64,000 nt of DNA from Streptomyces sp. NRRL F-525 (GTDB lineage: Bacteria > Actinomycetota > Actinomycetes > Streptomycetales > Streptomycetaceae): NCBI RefSeq assembly GCF_000716605.1, contig NZ_JNXE01000034.1, positions 1 through 64,000 on the forward strand. Reading direction: 5' to 3'. Below are positions 62,560-64,000 of this stretch, in pieces (position 1 is the first letter of the stretch; every line of letters starts with the position of its first letter). The notes beneath the pieces were generated by a model, which saw only the letters and a list, made by a program, of their open reading frames with translations, searched no databases and was not told the origin of the DNA. The translations under genes and the position numbers were made by a program.

Positions 62560-63273
62560 ATGAACACCGCCTCCCCGCCGATCGTCCTGGGCGAAGGCCT
62601 GTCCTTCAGATACGCGGCCGGTGGTGGTCTGAGCCGGGCTGATCTCACCCTCCGGGCGGGAACGATGGCCGCCGTCGAGGGGCCGTCCGGCTCGGGCAAG
62701 AGCACCCTGCTCGCCCTCCTCGGGCTCATCCTCTCGCCGAGCGCGGGCTCCCTCCACATCGGCGGCACGGACACCGGCGCGCTGTCACCCGCCGACCGGG
62801 ACGCGCTGCGCCTGCGCTCGATCGGCATCGTGCTGCAGGACCTCGGGCTCCTCACGTTCCTCAACGCCTGGGAGAACGTCGCCGCCGCCTTCGGACCGCG
62901 GCTGTCGAGGCACCGTACGACGGCCCGGGCGCTGCTCGGCGACCTCGGCATGGAGCACCTGGCCGACTCCCCGGTCACCGAACTCTCCGGCGGCCAGCGG
63001 CAGCGCATCGCGGTGGCCCGGGCGGCCGTGAAGGAACCGCTGCTCGTCCTCGCCGACGAGCCCACCTCGGGACTGGACCCGAAGAACGCCAACTCCGTGA
63101 TGGATGCGCTGCGTTCGTGCGCCGGACGGGGCGCGGCCGTACTGCTCGTCACGCACGCATCCGCGGTCGCCGAGGCCTGCGATCAGCGCTATGTGCTGGA
63201 CGACGGCGTGCTGTCGCCCGTCCGCGAGGAGAACCTCCGTCAGGGAAGTGCCCGTAGGGAGACGCTGGGATGA
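62560..63273 (+). CDS. ABC transporter ATPase, MacB/LolD type
   Basis: A 237-residue ATPase. Walker A is GPSGSGKSTLLALLG (about 41-55), the Q loop is GIVLQDLGLLTFLNAWENV, the signature is LSGGQRQRIAVARA (about 142) and Walker B is LLVLADEPTSGLDP (about 163). It belongs to the group that pairs with FtsX/MacB-type permeases. The start at 62560 is an ATG after AGAAGGG. The permease gene overlaps by ATGA. Confidence 0.92.
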   Translation: MNTASPPIVLGEGLSFRYAAGGGLSRADLTLRAGTMAAVEGPSGSGKSTLLALLGLILSPSAGSLHIGGTDTGALSPADRDALRLRSIGIVLQDLGLLTFLNAWENVAAAFGPRLSRHRTTARALLGDLGMEHLADSPVTELSGGQRQRIAVARAAVKEPLLVLADEPTSGLDPKNANSVMDALRSCAGRGAAVLLVTHASAVAEACDQRYVLDDGVLSPVREENLRQGSARRETLG

Positions 63274-64000
63274 GTCGCTGGAGTCTCTACACCTGGAAGC
63301 GCGACGGGCGTTCGCTGCGCCGGGCGCTGCCCACGCTCACGGTGCTGGCCGCGCTGCTGACCACGTCCGCCGGGGTCGCGGCCGGTGCCGCCGGTGCCGT
63401 GGAGCGGGACGTGCTGGGCTCCGGCGGCCTCACGCAGATCGAACTCTCCTCCTTCGAGGGCGATGCGTCGGTCCGCCCGCTCACCACCTCGGCACTGCGG
63501 GAAGCCGCGCGGGCAAAGGGAGTTCGGCAGGTTGTCGCCGACTACTCCTCCGTGCTGTACGCCGAGGAGAACGGGACGTACGACCTGGCGAGCCACACCC
63601 TGACCCCGGGTGACGATCTGCCGCTCACCAAGGGGAAGGTCTCCGCGCCCCTCGGCCCGGACGAGGTCGTACTGCCCGCCGTCGCGCAGGGGACCGACTT
63701 CGCCCCGCTCCTCGGCCGGTCCGTCGCCTTCGGGTACACCAGGGCGACGGGTGCCGCGTCCGGCACCAGCGCTGTGATCAAGCTGAGGATCGTCGCCCTG
63801 TACGACCCGAGTTGGCAGGCCGACGGACCCGGCGTCGCCTATCTCTCGCAGGACACCGCCGCGTTGCTGGCCGCAGCCCGCGCCGGTCAACCGGCGGAAG
63901 CCTTCCGGGACCGGGAGGGTGCGCAGTCCGCCGTCGTGGTGGTCGAGCACCAGCGGCAGGTGGCCGCGGTCACCAAGGCCCTGCAGAACAAGGGGTTTTC
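63270..64000 (+). CDS. FtsX/MacB-like ABC permease (5' part)
   Basis: The first 243 residues of a permease that runs off the window. One N-terminal helix (ALPTLTVLAALLTTSAGVAAGAAGAVERDV) is followed by a large extracytoplasmic domain (GLTQIELSSFEGDASVRP onwards) with no further helix yet, the plan of MacB/FtsX permeases. ATGA overlap with the ATPase gene shows they form a transporter. The remaining helices must lie beyond the end of the window. MacB-type systems act by mechanotransmission on peptides, lipoproteins or envelope enzymes. Confidence 0.85.
   Translation, partial: MSRWSLYTWKRDGRSLRRALPTLTVLAALLTTSAGVAAGAAGAVERDVLGSGGLTQIELSSFEGDASVRPLTTSALREAARAKGVRQVVADYSSVLYAEENGTYDLASHTLTPGDDLPLTKGKVSAPLGPDEVVLPAVAQGTDFAPLLGRSVAFGYTRATGAASGTSAVIKLRIVALYDPSWQADGPGVAYLSQDTAALLAAARAGQPAEAFRDREGAQSAVVVVEHQRQVAAVTKALQNKGF

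Overview
The window comes from a high-GC actinomycete, almost certainly a Streptomyces. Codon third positions are overwhelmingly G or C and GTG starts are common. Gene order purD, purC, lsr2-like, purSQL, purF, purM, DUF3073, vdh, bldC, hrpA, DEAD-box helicase follows what I remember of the S. coelicolor SCO4068-SCO4096 core region. Typical Streptomyces dispersed intergenic repeats are also present.

Layout. (1) 1-22,200: de novo purine synthesis genes purD, purC, purS-purQ-purL, purF and purM. They are interrupted by unrelated genes: a large membrane protein, an N,N-dimethylformamidase-like protein, a two-component/ABC-2 export operon lying between two near-identical tRNA-Gly(GCC) copies, an Lsr2 paralogue, and a TetX-like monooxygenase/MFS pump/TetR cassette. 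(2) 22,300-41,280: core developmental and housekeeping genes: DUF3073, valine dehydrogenase, bldC with BldD-box-like dyads upstream, hrpA, a Glu-Asp-Phe tRNA cluster plus a second tRNA-Asp, a membrane metallophosphoesterase, a minimal zincin, an F420-type oxidoreductase, a DEAD-box helicase with a long basic repeat tail, and an amino-acid permease. (3) 41,281-57,812: a genomic island. It starts at an intact tRNA-Lys(UUU) and ends at a 135-bp copy of the 3' half of that tRNA plus its flank (129/135 identical). No recombinase is recognisable inside. (4) 57,813-64,000: secreted or exported proteins, a leucine-rich-repeat protein with a TTA codon, and the start of a MacB-like ABC transporter.

The most interesting part is the island. 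Its left half is an operon whose genes overlap by four bases at nearly every junction: RsbW-like ATPase, MurA-like enolpyruvyl transferase, 5'-nucleotidase-like metallophosphatase, two dCTP-deaminase-like proteins and a GT4-type glycosyltransferase. A divergent XRE regulator/flavoprotein pair sits beside it. The two deaminase-like proteins have lost complementary parts of the family active site. The MurA-like protein keeps its Cys loop but lacks the usual catalytic Asp. Both the regulator and the phosphatase carry a TTA codon, so the locus is probably bldA-dependent. I read it as an undescribed nucleotide or nucleoside modification pathway; the product is unknown. The right half carries an apparent defence cargo: an AT-richer pentapeptide-repeat membrane protein with a channel-like C-terminus, next to a single-chain nuclease-methyltransferase of the type ISP class.
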